From NCBI GenBank assembly GCA_013287275.1, contig JABDED010000002.1, forward strand, positions 1 to 64,000: DNA of 64,000 nt. Reading direction: 5' to 3'. This document shows, piece by piece, positions 9,699 through 23,389 of the stretch. The DNA comes from Betaproteobacteria bacterium (lineage in GTDB: Bacteria > Pseudomonadota > Gammaproteobacteria > Burkholderiales > Burkholderiaceae_D). The notes beneath the pieces are model-generated. The model did not search any database and was not told where the DNA came from. It saw only the letters and a list, made by a program, of their open reading frames with translations. The position numbers were made by a program, and so were the translations under genes. Numbering within the stretch: position 1 is the stretch's first letter; each line of letters opens with the position of its first letter.

Positions 9699-10198
9699 TT
9701 TACGCTCCCGTCGGTATGGGTAATCGCCAGATGGGCGAGCTTGGTATCGCCGCCATGCGCCACCACCTTGATCGCCGCGCGCACGCGATTATAGGTGCCG
9801 CAGCGGCAAATATTGGTCATCGCATCATTGATGTCGGCGTCGCTAGGCTTGGGCTTGTCCTTCAGCAGCGCAGCGGCGGCCATGATCATGCCGCTCTGGC
9901 AAAAACCGCACTGCGGCACATCCATCGCCGCCCAGGCTTTTTGCACAGGATGCGAACCGTTCGGCGACAAGCCTTCTATCGTGACGATTTTTTGCTTGGC
10001 GGTGAGCGCCGATGCCGGCATCACGCAACTGCGGGTAGCAACACCGTCAATGTGCACGGTACAGGCGCCGCACTGGGCAACACCGCAGCCGTATTTGGTG
10101 CCGGTCAGCCCCAGTTGTTCGCGTAATACCCAAAGCAGCGGCGTATCCTGCTCTGCTTCATATTCTCGTGATTTGCCGTTGACGTTCAATGTTGCCAT
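9695..10198 (-). CDS. (2Fe-2S)-binding subunit, IorA-like
   Basis: Cys motifs [23 protein letters not shown] typical of the small subunit of Mo-hydroxylases; 4-nt overlap with the large subunit. Confidence 0.9.
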   Translation of the reverse strand: MATLNVNGKSREYEAEQDTPLLWVLREQLGLTGTKYGCGVAQCGACTVHIDGVATRSCVMPASALTAKQKIVTIEGLSPNGSHPVQKAWAAMDVPQCGFCQSGMIMAAAALLKDKPKPSDADINDAMTNICRCGTYNRVRAAIKVVAHGGDTKLAHLAITHTDGSVK

Positions 10199-10299
10199 GC
10201 CTGAGCTCCTCAATCTATTCTGCTGAAATTTTGGGCTGCCGGGTAAATGCGCTGCCAAAAAATACCTTGGGGTAAAAGCGCTACGGGATGAAGGCCTTG

Positions 10300-10331
10300 C
10301 GAAGTTAAAGCCGTACGAAGTTAAAGCCGTA
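10300..10331. repeat. Exact tandem duplication of a 16-nt unit (CGAAGTTAAAGCCGTA x2) upstream of the iorA-like gene
   Basis: Direct reading of 10300-10315 and 10316-10331. Confidence 0.85.
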
Positions 10332-10447
10332 ATATATTACACCGTCTGTTTCAGGCGCGTATGCCCGAGCCCAAAGCTGATCTTTCGTTGTATACAGCCG
10401 GAAATAAGGCTAGCAATGAAGCGTCCAGCCTGTGCAAACGCATACAG

Positions 10448-10488
10448 AAAAAAACGGCAGGGCCCGTTGCCGGGGCCTGCCGTTTTTT
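10448..10488 (-). terminator. Rho-independent terminator (possibly bidirectional) downstream of the 1114-aa amidohydrolase gene
   Basis: AAAAAACGGCAGG ... CCTGCCGTTTTTT inverted repeat with A/T tracts on both sides. Confidence 0.85.
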
Positions 10489-10522
10489 GCGTGACGCTTG
10501 CCTGATATTGGCCCGATGCCCG

Positions 10523-13831
<3,309 letters not shown>

Positions 13832-14057
13832 CGTCACTCCGTAGTTTTTGTCGTTGTATAGGACCATCAGGAACGCGCATTCCCGGCCGCAGGCGGCACC
13901 GGCTCACATTTGTCTGCTGAAAACGAAGGCAAGTATCGTAGCGGGAGGCAAGCAATGTCAAGAAAGATGTCAATTGGAAATATATTTTGTTACGAAAATT
14001 TTCATCAGGATCAAGCGCGAGGGTCTGCTTCCAACACCAGCAAACGTGCGATACACA

Positions 14058-14097
14058 CGCAACAAGCGGGCAATAAGTAGGCAATAGCCAGGCAATA
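14058..14097. repeat. Short helically phased repeat (GGCAATA, 11-bp period)
   Basis: GGCAATA at 14069, 14080 and 14091; degenerate CGCAACA at 14058. Confidence 0.6.
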
Positions 14098-14483
14098 GGC
14101 AGGTCGCCAAATTGGATTTTCTGGTGAACTTATAGCGCGCGGCGCAGTCAAATTTCCAACGCCGCCGGCCTGCCAGGGCAGGCATGGCGTTACTGGATAC
14201 GCTCTGCCTATTGCTGTGGATCTGAGCCCGATAGACGGCAAGGACAAAGAGCGTTGACAAGGAAAAAGAGCGTTTTGGCGCAATTTTTTCGCTGCACGCG
14301 CGTGGCAGCAATTGGAATGGTTCAGCCTGCCGGCAGTGGCGATACAGGTCTTTTTATCATCGGTTTATCCCGCGTTTAGGTATTCTGCCCCGCTAAAAAT
14401 GCTGTTTATCACATTCCATTGGAAATGCGTACGCGCTGGTACTAAAGTGAAGTCATACACCGCAGCAACCGAAAGGAAAGATC

Positions 14484-14657
14484 ATGAAACTCACAGAAAA
14501 CATGGACGGAATTGTCATCGCTGCAATTGCAGCCGCGATAGCCTCAGGCTTCATGGCAATGATCGTTCCCGCATCGGATCCTATGACTACCGCTGCCGTC
14601 ACCGATAATGAAGTCCATACTGTCGTCATCACCGGCAAACGGCCGACAGATTTATAG
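14484..14657 (+). CDS. 57-aa hypothetical peptide (MKLTENMDGIVIAAIAAAIASGFMAMIVPASDPMTTAAVTDNEVHTVVITGKRPTDL)
   Basis: ATG preceded by AAAGGAAAG; coherent ORF below the length cutoff of the supplied track. Confidence 0.5.
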   Translation: MKLTENMDGIVIAAIAAAIASGFMAMIVPASDPMTTAAVTDNEVHTVVITGKRPTDL

Positions 14658-14767
14658 GACACAAGGACGGAGTGCGCCGCAGGTACCGGCCGTAGTACCG
14701 GCACAGGCAAGCGGCCGGGCCTTGCGCGCATTCCAAATTAATCACCCGACCTGATTGGGCCTGCTCT

Positions 14768-14962
14768 ATGTTTGCATTTTTATTGTGGTTGGCGCTGCTT
14801 TTCCTGTGCTGGCCTTTGGCCTTGCTGGCCATCGTGCTGTATCCGCTGGCGTGGCTGCTGTTGCTGCCGTTCCGCCTGTTGGGTATCGCGCTGGAGGGGG
14901 TATTTGAGTTATTGCGGGCGATTATCCTGCTGCCGGCCAGGGTATTGGGCGGCCGGCCTTAA
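14768..14962 (+). CDS. Small hydrophobic membrane protein
   Basis: 64 aa, almost entirely hydrophobic (FLLWLALLFLCWPLALLAIVLYPLAWLLLLPF). Confidence 0.55.
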   Translation: MFAFLLWLALLFLCWPLALLAIVLYPLAWLLLLPFRLLGIALEGVFELLRAIILLPARVLGGRP

Positions 14963-14994
14963 TCGACGGGGCCGGCGATGTTGCACACGGCCTA

Positions 14995-15858
14995 CTAGTG
15001 AGTCCCGTTGAACATTTCATGCAGTTCGTCAAATCTGTCATCCAGCTCATGTTGGGACAGGCCGAGGAAATGGCAAGCTATTTCACCGCCCTTTTCCCAT
15101 TCGGCGAACAGGTCTTCCCCATGATATTTATGGATCGCGTATTCCGCCAGCAGCGCCAGCGCAACCAGCGTGCGCACCGTGTCTTCGGTAGCCCTGTCTT
15201 GCAGGCTGCGATAATCATGCTGCAGCAATATCGCAACCGACACTTCATTCGGCAAGCCCCAGGTTCTTGCCAGCAGCGAGCCCACCGCCGCGTGATTGGT
15301 GTTGTAACGCTGGTCTTCCAGATCCGTTAGTTTATTGACCAAATCCCGGTTCGCCTTTTCCAGCATCTTGCTATAGTCGGGGAATTTCTCCATCAGCAGC
15401 GGCACGCCGATATCGCAGAACAAGCCGAAGGTATGCGCCATATCCGTCGCACATACCCGCATCTGGCGCGCCAGATAAACCATGGCCTGCGCCCTCTTGG
15501 TGGAAAAATCCCAGAAGCGGGCCATCGATGCGCCGCCTGTATTGATGGTCTGGCGCGCAATAATGCCTGTCAACAGCATGCTGCACTGATTCAAGCCCAA
15601 TAAATCCACCGCATGTTCTACCGAGCTTGCTTTCAACCTCAGGCCGAAGAAGGAAGAATTGGTCAGCTTCATCAGCGAAGCAGAAAGCGCAACGTCATTG
15701 GCAATAATTTTTGCCAGCTTCCTGGGGTCTGGCGCACGCGCAGACAACTCTTGCTGGACGTCGGCAAGCAGGCTGGGCCTGGGCGGAATTCTGATGGTTT
15801 TCACCAGGGCATCCACCGATTTTTCAGTATTGATGCCAGGTGACGGGGAGTTTTTCAT
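14995..15858 (-). CDS. HDOD domain-containing protein
   Basis: LADVQQELSARAPDPRKLAKIIANDVALSASLMKLTNSSFFGL...SVEHAVDLLGL is HDOD-like. Confidence 0.85.
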   Translation of the reverse strand: MKNSPSPGINTEKSVDALVKTIRIPPRPSLLADVQQELSARAPDPRKLAKIIANDVALSASLMKLTNSSFFGLRLKASSVEHAVDLLGLNQCSMLLTGIIARQTINTGGASMARFWDFSTKRAQAMVYLARQMRVCATDMAHTFGLFCDIGVPLLMEKFPDYSKMLEKANRDLVNKLTDLEDQRYNTNHAAVGSLLARTWGLPNEVSVAILLQHDYRSLQDRATEDTVRTLVALALLAEYAIHKYHGEDLFAEWEKGGEIACHFLGLSQHELDDRFDELHEMFNGTH

Positions 15859-16124
15859 CGGTTTTTGAATGAGACGGCAAACAAATCCTAGCCCCTTTTG
15901 GGGACACTGCGATCAAGCAGCAAGGATAAACCAGGAAGACGCCGCCAACTGAGCGGGAAACAAAAAGTTGCATTTAACCATGAGACAGGGGAGCAATCAT
16001 CCGGCGGCAATAATTCAAGGCGCAAGGATCAAGATGACAACATATAATGTCGCACTGGAACGATGCCTGCTTATCTGCAGGCAGGCCGCGTGCAGCAGCT
16101 ATTCTAAAGCAAAAAGGATTACTT

Positions 16125-16910
16125 ATGAATGTCAGCGGGATGATCCATGAAGCCTTCCGAAGCTTGATACTTCCCCCCGCCGGCCTGTTTATCCTGTATG
16201 CGATCGGGTTCTTCATCCGGAAGAAATCTCCGCGCGCAAGCCAGATCCTGTGCGGCGGTTCGGTGCTTGCATTATTTATACTGAGTACGGACATAGGCGC
16301 CTGCCTGCTCGGCAATCCTCTGGAAAAACTGGAAGCTCCGCTGGCATCCGCGCAAAATACCGGGGCGCAGGCAATCGTCGTATTGACCGCCGGACGCATC
16401 GTGGAAGCCCCCGAGTATGGCAAAAAAGATATCCCTGACTACATCGCCCTGGCCCGCATGCGGTATGCATCCAGGCTGCATAGGGAGAGTCAGTTGCCGG
16501 TGCTGGTAACGGGGGGGCTGGGCAAACAACTGGACCACCAAGAATCGCTGGCCGAAGGCATGGCGAGGGGCCTGACAGAAGATTTTTCAACGCCGGTCAA
16601 GTGGATGGAAACCGAGTCCACCAATACCGCCGAAAACGCCCAGCTGTCGGCGAAAATACTATTGCCGGCAGGCGTACACAAGATACTGCTGATCACCGAT
16701 GCCATGCATATGCACCGGGCAAAACTGGCGTTCCAGCAGCAGGGTTTGCAGGTAGTCCCCGCGCCGACCATGTTCCTGAACGAATACGATTTCCGCTGGT
16801 CCGGCCTGATTCCCGGCGTCGGCAGCCTGCGCCGCTCACACTACGCCATTTATGAGTGGCTGGGGCTGCTGTGGTCCCGCTTCAGTCAATCAGGGCAAGC
16901 GGTGCCTTGA
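16125..16910 (+). CDS. YdcF/ElyC/SanA-family (DUF218) membrane protein
   Basis: AIVVLTAGR, PVLVTGG, ESTNTAENAQLSAKIL and LITDAMHMHRA motifs; start at MNVSGM with an upstream purine-rich SD. Confidence 0.85.
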   Translation: MNVSGMIHEAFRSLILPPAGLFILYAIGFFIRKKSPRASQILCGGSVLALFILSTDIGACLLGNPLEKLEAPLASAQNTGAQAIVVLTAGRIVEAPEYGKKDIPDYIALARMRYASRLHRESQLPVLVTGGLGKQLDHQESLAEGMARGLTEDFSTPVKWMETESTNTAENAQLSAKILLPAGVHKILLITDAMHMHRAKLAFQQQGLQVVPAPTMFLNEYDFRWSGLIPGVGSLRRSHYAIYEWLGLLWSRFSQSGQAVP

Positions 16911-16932
16911 GCACCGGGGCAGCAAACCGGGA

Positions 16933-18426
16933 TCAGTTATTTATCGCATTGACCGGGGTCCGCGGCCGGTAGCAGGCGGAAAAATCTTCAAAAGCGCCAT
17001 AGGCCGGCTGGTCCGGCCGGGCTACCCCGCATAAATCCAGTATCCCCGGATGGCGGGATTTCATGCGCGGCGCCGTGGATGCCCAGGCCAGGTCCAGCTG
17101 TGCCGCATCGGCAAACAGCCTGCGCACCCCATGCCAGCCCAGATACAGCGACGCCACCAGGCTTTCCCGGTTATCGACGCCCCGGGCCAGGCCGCCATCC
17201 CGGCTATATATCCTGCCGTCGACCAGATTACCCTCCAGGTCGGCGCTGCTCTCAGGAAAGCGCACGGTAATGCCGCTGGTGTCTATCAGTGTATTGTGTA
17301 TGAGCCTGCTGGTCGCGGCACGGTTGATATACATGCCATCATCGGAGCATGCAATGATCAGGTTGGATTGCATCACACCCCTGTCCTGCTCGGTGATGCA
17401 GCGCTTGTCCCTGCAAAACGCCTTTCCCGTGCCGCCTCCGCCAAACGACAGGCCTACGCGCGAACCGGGATAGCCTTTCAGGCGCTGTTCGCACACCAGC
17501 ATATTTTCTTCAAAACGGTTGCCGGAGCCCGCGCCTTTCGCAAATCCGCCATAGCTGATTTTGTCGCCCTGGGCCTTGATGAAATCGGTCATCAGATTGC
17601 GCCTGATGACCCAGGCGCTGGCGGCAACCATATCGACCATCGTCACCGGCTGGGCGGTATCCCTGGCGCGCGAATTGCTCATCGAGTTGGATTCAATCAG
17701 GCCCTCGTCGGGAAAGAATCCTCCCTGCCCGTTGATCTTGAACTGCGCGTTGAAATCGGTAATCGTATTGTTACGGGCAATGAAATGCGCGCCCTTGCCG
17801 ACTACGTGGAAAGCATGTTCGCAATCGCTGTCATCTTTGCACACACCCTTGATAACTAGGTTCTCGAAGGTCCAGTAGGGCGCCGACACGATAAAGCCCT
17901 CAAGGATATTAAATTCGAGGATCACGGTACCCGGGCGCTCGGCGGTCACCGTGATCCTGTCCCCGTCGCGGCCCGGCTGGCTCACCGGGATCGAGCCCTG
18001 TCCTGCGAAGCGATAGACACCCGGCAGGAAACTGATCCTGTCGCCGGGCCTGGCCTGGGCAATAGCCTGCCTGGCCTCCTCGGCTGAGGCGATAATGACC
18101 AGCCTGCCCGCCAGGCCGGCAACAATAGCCGTGGCGTTATTGGCGCCGCTTGCGCTGTTTGCCTGGGCGCCGATCTGCATCTGTGGCATTGCATACGGCT
18201 CGCTGTCGCCCCTGTCCAGTCCGGTAAGGACCAGGTTGAGCGTATGCCCGGCTTTTTCTATCAGAGGATTGTGCCCAAGCGACCTGTGTTCCAGGTAAGG
18301 CCCAAGGGAACGGGGCGTCACTGCCAGGCGCTGCAGCGCATAGCCGGCGGCGATCAGGCCCAAGAATAGCAGCGCAGCCAGGCTGAAAAGAAAGACCTTC
18401 AGGCGTTTAGCTTTTTTTCTTGGCAT
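16933..18426 (-). CDS. Right-handed beta-helix / polysaccharide lyase family 6-like protein
   Basis: N-terminal anchor, RPGDRISFLPGVYRF, repeated beta-helix rungs. Confidence 0.7.
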   Translation of the reverse strand: MPRKKAKRLKVFLFSLAALLFLGLIAAGYALQRLAVTPRSLGPYLEHRSLGHNPLIEKAGHTLNLVLTGLDRGDSEPYAMPQMQIGAQANSASGANNATAIVAGLAGRLVIIASAEEARQAIAQARPGDRISFLPGVYRFAGQGSIPVSQPGRDGDRITVTAERPGTVILEFNILEGFIVSAPYWTFENLVIKGVCKDDSDCEHAFHVVGKGAHFIARNNTITDFNAQFKINGQGGFFPDEGLIESNSMSNSRARDTAQPVTMVDMVAASAWVIRRNLMTDFIKAQGDKISYGGFAKGAGSGNRFEENMLVCEQRLKGYPGSRVGLSFGGGGTGKAFCRDKRCITEQDRGVMQSNLIIACSDDGMYINRAATSRLIHNTLIDTSGITVRFPESSADLEGNLVDGRIYSRDGGLARGVDNRESLVASLYLGWHGVRRLFADAAQLDLAWASTAPRMKSRHPGILDLCGVARPDQPAYGAFEDFSACYRPRTPVNAINN

Positions 18427-18549
18427 GGAATTGGCGAGTGAGGGGAATGAGCCTGTAGCGTAGCATAAGGCCGCATCCGGGAACAGCCGTAGCCGGGGGA
18501 CTGTGCTGGCGATCGTACAAGCGATTTCATGGGCGACTTTTTGCGGGCG

Positions 18550-18585
18550 AAAAAAAAGCCCATCCTTGCCGGCGCAAAGATGGGC
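18550..18585 (-). terminator. Rho-independent terminator of the TonB receptor gene
   Basis: GCCCATC/GATGGGC stem with inner complementarity, followed on the minus strand by a U8 tract. Confidence 0.85.
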
Positions 18586-18601
18586 ATATCCGCGATTGAT
18601 A

Positions 18602-20944
18602 TTACAGTTTGCCGGACAGGCTCAAACCCACAGTCAGGGGCCTCAGGCGATAACCCTCGCTGACGGATTGCACATTCGGCCTCTGGATGATTTTGTCGTT
18701 GTTCAGCAAATTCTTCGCAAACAAGGACACTTCCCACGCGCCGAATGTAGCACCTACGCTGGCATCCACCGTATTGTAGGCGGGACGCACATAGTCGGGA
18801 TCGGTATGAACCAGGCTACCATGGCTGCTGCCGACGAAATGTATGCCGGCGCGCGCATAGCCGTAAGTATCTTCGGTGATATTGAAGTTGTACTGGCCGG
18901 TCAGGCTGGCATTGTATTTAGGCACGCCCTGGATAGGATCACCGGACTTGGCACCCAGCGAAGGCACGTCGCTCTCCAGCGTCGCATTGGTGTAGCCGCC
19001 GGAAAATCCCAGCACAATATTGGCGCTGGGCTTGCCCTTGATTTCCACTTCTACGCCGTAGCTCTTCGCTTTGCCGACGTTGGTTTCATAGTCGAAGCCG
19101 CAGCCGGGCAAGGTGATATCCTGCTGCAGCTTGTTCCAGTCTATATAGAACGCCGCCAAGTTGACCGACAGCCGATTTCCAAGCATCCTGGATTTGCTGC
19201 CGACCTCATAGCTCCACAGTTTATCCGGCGTGAATGAAGTTGGCGCATCCGTGATGTGCAGATTGTCCAGATCGGCACGGCAGACATCGCTTGGAATCGC
19301 GCGGTTCTGCCCCCCCAGGCGGAAGCCCTGGGTCGCGGACGCATACACGGTATTGTTCGGATCAAGCTGCCATGTCACTGCAAACTTCGGTGTAAATGCC
19401 TTGAAATCCGACGAGGCATAGGAATGCACCGGCCCGCCGGCAAAGAAGAAATCACCGTCACGCGTCAGGGAATCCGATGCGCGCAAATAACGAGCGCCCA
19501 CTGTTGCCTGCAGCGCTGGGCTGAAGTAATAGCTGGTTTCACCGAACACCGCCTTCTGCGTGGTGTGGTAGTGGCGGGCGCTGAAATAGGAATTATCCTG
19601 AGGGAATGCGGAACCCAATATGCCAGGATCGGTGATATTTACCCCTGCTGCATTGAAGGCCTGGTTGATGCCGAACACAGGCTCATTGTCGACCACGTTA
19701 GTGCGCAGGTTTGAATAAAACACGCCGCCTATCCAGGTGAAAGGAGACACCGTAGGATCGTACGGCTTGGAAGCCATGCGTATTTCTTGCGAAAATTGCT
19801 TGACCTCATTGTTCAGATACACCGCCGACGGCAAACCGGCCACGGTATCGCCCAAGCCGGCAGGTGCATTCCCCGAGTTGTTGATCACGCTGCCGATATA
19901 GCTGCTGTTGACGATGGTGCCGTCCTGGGTGCGGTCAAATTCACGCTTGAAATAGCTGGATACCGACACCAGGTCGGCGAATCCCAGGTCGTAATTGACG
20001 GTCAGGCTAGGCATGGTCAGCTTGTCCTTGCCCGGCTCCCTGACGATCTTGCTGGTCTGGTTCTTCGGCAACTCAAGGTAGGAGGCATCAATATCGTCGC
20101 TCTTCACATCCTGGTAAAAAACCGCAGGCGTGATGACCAGTCCCTTGATCGGCACCCACTTCAATGCCAGGCGGGCCACCGAACTATCCTCGGAGTTGAT
20201 GCCGGAAGCGATTACCTTGCCGGTAACCGGCGATACCTGGTCGATGTAGCCGCTGTTGCGCCCTTTCTGCAGGCCTATGCGCAGCGCCATCTCATCCTTG
20301 ATCACCGGCAGGTTGAACACGCCGTTGACCGTGTAATTGGTGCCGCCGCCCTTGGTCGAAGAAACTTCGGAATAGACATTGGTTTCGCGTTCGTTCAAAT
20401 TGGGCTGGTTGGTAATGAACTTGATCGTGCCGCCCATGGAGCTGGCGCCGTACAAGGTGCCTTGCGGGCCACGCAAGACTTCGATACGGTCCAGGTCGAA
20501 CAATTTTGGTTCGGCACTGCCCAGGCTATACAGGTTGCGCGTGGTCATAGACACGTCGTCCATGTAGATGCCGACGGTGGCGGAACCGGCCGCCGAGCTG
20601 ACGCCGCGGATTTCTACATTGCTGAGGCCGGCGCCGGAGCCGCTGGCGCCGGAGTAGGAGATATTCGGAATCGAACGGGTGATGTCGCCGACGTCGGTAA
20701 TATGCTGGCCAACCAAGTCTTCGCCGCGCATCACGGAAATACTCAGCGGCACCTTGCTGGCGTCTTCCTTGCGTTTTTGCGCGGTGACCGTCACCGTCTC
20801 TATCTGATCACTGCGCTTGGCTGCGGTGGCAGCGGCGGGTGTGGTCGGCGCTGTGTCTGTAGACTGTTGCGCCCAGGCTGAACTCGCGAAGATGGATGAA
20901 ATTGCCGCCGCGAGAATAACCAGTTTCCCTTTTTGAACTTCCAT
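18602..20944 (-). CDS. TonB-dependent receptor
   Basis: 780 aa; signal peptide, QIETVTVTAQKRKEDASKVPLSISVM plug start, LDRIEVLRGPQGTLYGASSMGGTIKF, C-terminal beta-barrel. Confidence 0.95.
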   Translation of the reverse strand: MEVQKGKLVILAAAISSIFASSAWAQQSTDTAPTTPAAATAAKRSDQIETVTVTAQKRKEDASKVPLSISVMRGEDLVGQHITDVGDITRSIPNISYSGASGSGAGLSNVEIRGVSSAAGSATVGIYMDDVSMTTRNLYSLGSAEPKLFDLDRIEVLRGPQGTLYGASSMGGTIKFITNQPNLNERETNVYSEVSSTKGGGTNYTVNGVFNLPVIKDEMALRIGLQKGRNSGYIDQVSPVTGKVIASGINSEDSSVARLALKWVPIKGLVITPAVFYQDVKSDDIDASYLELPKNQTSKIVREPGKDKLTMPSLTVNYDLGFADLVSVSSYFKREFDRTQDGTIVNSSYIGSVINNSGNAPAGLGDTVAGLPSAVYLNNEVKQFSQEIRMASKPYDPTVSPFTWIGGVFYSNLRTNVVDNEPVFGINQAFNAAGVNITDPGILGSAFPQDNSYFSARHYHTTQKAVFGETSYYFSPALQATVGARYLRASDSLTRDGDFFFAGGPVHSYASSDFKAFTPKFAVTWQLDPNNTVYASATQGFRLGGQNRAIPSDVCRADLDNLHITDAPTSFTPDKLWSYEVGSKSRMLGNRLSVNLAAFYIDWNKLQQDITLPGCGFDYETNVGKAKSYGVEVEIKGKPSANIVLGFSGGYTNATLESDVPSLGAKSGDPIQGVPKYNASLTGQYNFNITEDTYGYARAGIHFVGSSHGSLVHTDPDYVRPAYNTVDASVGATFGAWEVSLFAKNLLNNDKIIQRPNVQSVSEGYRLRPLTVGLSLSGKL

Positions 20945-21325
20945 TGTTTTCTTACCTTCCCAAGGAGCGGAACCAAGATCAGAAATGACTTGAATTCCGA
21001 TAGCCTGCGATCAGTGCAACGCCGTTTGCCTTTGCATCGTCGTTGCCTTGCCGCTGACTTTAATTATTAATATTGAGTGAACCGTGGGCTAAGGTAGCAT
21101 AGACTTTTAGCACCGCAAAGACGGTGTGGTATTAATGCTGAAAAGCGGCAAACATGAAAATTTCTTGAAAGAAAATGGTGCAGATGCAGCACGAAGATGG
21201 CGCAACCGCAGGGCGAATGCCCAAGCATGGTGAATCGCCGGCGCGGCCACCCCTCACGCAAAACCGGCGTGACGGGCAACGTGATGGAATGGCGTATTGA
21301 ACCGCGCCGATATCAGGCGGGGTAT

Positions 21326-21796
21326 TTATTTCAGAGGTATGGCAGTGCCCCTGTCGACCGGCACTGCAGTGACGCTATTCTTGGGCGAACCGTCAACCAG
21401 TTTATCTGAGTAGGTCAGGTATACCAGTGCATTGCGCGATTTGTCCACGATACGGATAATGCGCAATTTTTTGAACATGACGGACAGACGCTCATTGAAT
21501 ACCTCTTCCTGCACCGGCAAGGGTTTTTTAAAGCTTATGGCCCCCACCTGGCGGCAGGCAATCGAGGCCTCGGCCTTGTCTTCGGCCAGGCCCAGCGCGC
21601 CGCTGACGCCGCCGGTCTTTGCGCGCGACACATAGCAGGTGACGCCGTCCACCTTGGGATCGTCATAGGCTTCCACCACGATCTTGTGGTCGGGCCCTAT
21701 CAGCTTGAAAGCCGTGTCTACGCTGCCTATCGTTTCGGCATGGGCTGCGCCTTGCAGCAGGCAGGCGCAGGCAAGTGCCAGGCTCAATGATTTCAT
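21326..21796 (-). CDS. creA: CreA family protein
   Basis: Secreted ~156-aa protein with [23 protein letters not shown] and VYLTYSDKL. Confidence 0.85.
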   Translation of the reverse strand: MKSLSLALACACLLQGAAHAETIGSVDTAFKLIGPDHKIVVEAYDDPKVDGVTCYVSRAKTGGVSGALGLAEDKAEASIACRQVGAISFKKPLPVQEEVFNERLSVMFKKLRIIRIVDKSRNALVYLTYSDKLVDGSPKNSVTAVPVDRGTAIPLK

Positions 21797-21812
21797 CAGT
21801 ATCCTCACAGTG

Positions 21813-23309
21813 TTAAAGGTGCAGACTGGCCGGCGGCGTTACCGCTTTGTTGTTCGTATTCAGGTGCGAATTGCGCATGCCATAGATAAAGTAGCCCGCA
21901 ATCGCTACGCCCATCCAGATGAAGAATACCCAGTAGGTGAGCCGCGACAGATCCTTCAGGATATACAGGCATGCAATTATGCTCAATGCCGGCACCAGGT
22001 AAGGACCGAACGGCACGCGGAAGCCTTCATGGTCCTGGTTGAATTCGGCATGTTTTTTGCGTATGACAGGCACTGCGGCGGAAACCACCATGAAAGCGAC
22101 CAGCGTACCCATGCTGACCATATCCCACAGGAAGGTGGAATCGACAAAGCCCGCCACCAGGCCGACCACCATGCAGACGATGATCGTATTGTTGACAGGC
22201 ACCCGGGTACGGGCGCTGACCGCGTGGAAAGATTTGGGGATCAGGCCGTCCTTGCTGATCGCGAATAAAATCCGGCTCTGGCCATAGATGGTGACCAGCG
22301 TGACGCTGAACACGGAAATGACGGCGCCGCCGGACAACACCAAAGCGGGCCAGGCCTTGCCTGTGACATTTTGCAATATCACTGCCAGACCGGCCTCCTG
22401 CCCTTCAAACTTGCTGGCCGGCTGGGCTCCCATCGCTGCAACGGCGACCAGCAGATAAAACACGGTCACGATGACCAGCGCAGCCAAAATTCCCAGAGGC
22501 ACATTGCGCTTCGGATCCCTGACTTCCGAGCCGGCGGTCGCGACCGTATCCAGGCCAATAAAGGAAAAGAATACGGTTGCCGCCGCAGCCGTGACGGCTG
22601 ACATGCCGCCCGGCCCCTTGACGCTATCGGCCATATAGAAGGGCGTGAAATTGGCCGCATCAAATCCCGAGAACGCAATCACTGCAAAAAAGGTCAGGAT
22701 GATCAGCTTGATCGACACCATGACGGCGTTTACCGTTGCGGATTCTTTCGCGCCGCGCAGCAGCAGGAAACCGCAGATCACCACCAGCGCCACCGGCGGC
22801 AGGTTGAAATGCCCGGCATGAATTTCCAGCCCTTTCAACCCGGAGGCGATCATTGGCGAACGCAGGGTCTCGGGGATTTTCCAGCCGGTAGCATTGACCA
22901 GGAAATTGTTCAGGTAATCGGACCAGCCTATTGCCGTCGCGCTGGCGGCCAGCCCATATTCCAGCAGCAGGCAGCCGGCCACGATAAAAGCAGAGAACTC
23001 CCCTATGGTGGCATAGGCAAACGAATACGATGAGCCGGAAGCGGGTATCCTGGAAGACAGTTCGGCATAACACAAGGCCGTCAGGCCCGCCGTGACGGCG
23101 GCCATGATGAAGGAAAGAATCACCGAAGGGCCGGCCTTGGGCACGGCTTCCACCATCGTGAAAAAAATACCCGTGCCTATCGTTGCGCCCACACCTATCA
23201 TGGTCAGTGCAAATAAACCCAGCGAACGCTTCAATTCATTCTCGCTATCGTGTTCGCCGCCTATCGGTTTGGTCCGTAGCAGTTGCTGGCCAAATGTCTG
23301 TCGTCTCAA
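21813..23309 (-). CDS. APC-family (cationic) amino acid permease
   Basis: 498 aa, 12+ [43 protein letters not shown]. Confidence 0.9.
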   Translation of the reverse strand: MRRQTFGQQLLRTKPIGGEHDSENELKRSLGLFALTMIGVGATIGTGIFFTMVEAVPKAGPSVILSFIMAAVTAGLTALCYAELSSRIPASGSSYSFAYATIGEFSAFIVAGCLLLEYGLAASATAIGWSDYLNNFLVNATGWKIPETLRSPMIASGLKGLEIHAGHFNLPPVALVVICGFLLLRGAKESATVNAVMVSIKLIILTFFAVIAFSGFDAANFTPFYMADSVKGPGGMSAVTAAAATVFFSFIGLDTVATAGSEVRDPKRNVPLGILAALVIVTVFYLLVAVAAMGAQPASKFEGQEAGLAVILQNVTGKAWPALVLSGGAVISVFSVTLVTIYGQSRILFAISKDGLIPKSFHAVSARTRVPVNNTIIVCMVVGLVAGFVDSTFLWDMVSMGTLVAFMVVSAAVPVIRKKHAEFNQDHEGFRVPFGPYLVPALSIIACLYILKDLSRLTYWVFFIWMGVAIAGYFIYGMRNSHLNTNNKAVTPPASLHL

Positions 23310-23389
23310 GAGAATTCCTTTTTTTATCTATACTACTAATGCATCCTGTCGATGGGCGCCAGCTCAAATCCATCCGGCAAAACCTGCTG

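Noticed and set aside
7818-9794. 658-aa plus-strand ORF opposite the Mo-hydroxylase gene
   Set aside because: Shadow ORF from high-GC codon bias; composition is His/Arg-rich with no family motif, while the minus strand has clear motifs.
5233-10198. Calling this a complete Sox thiosulfate-oxidation operon
   Set aside because: soxB and soxCD are not present in the window, so a complete Sox pathway cannot be claimed.
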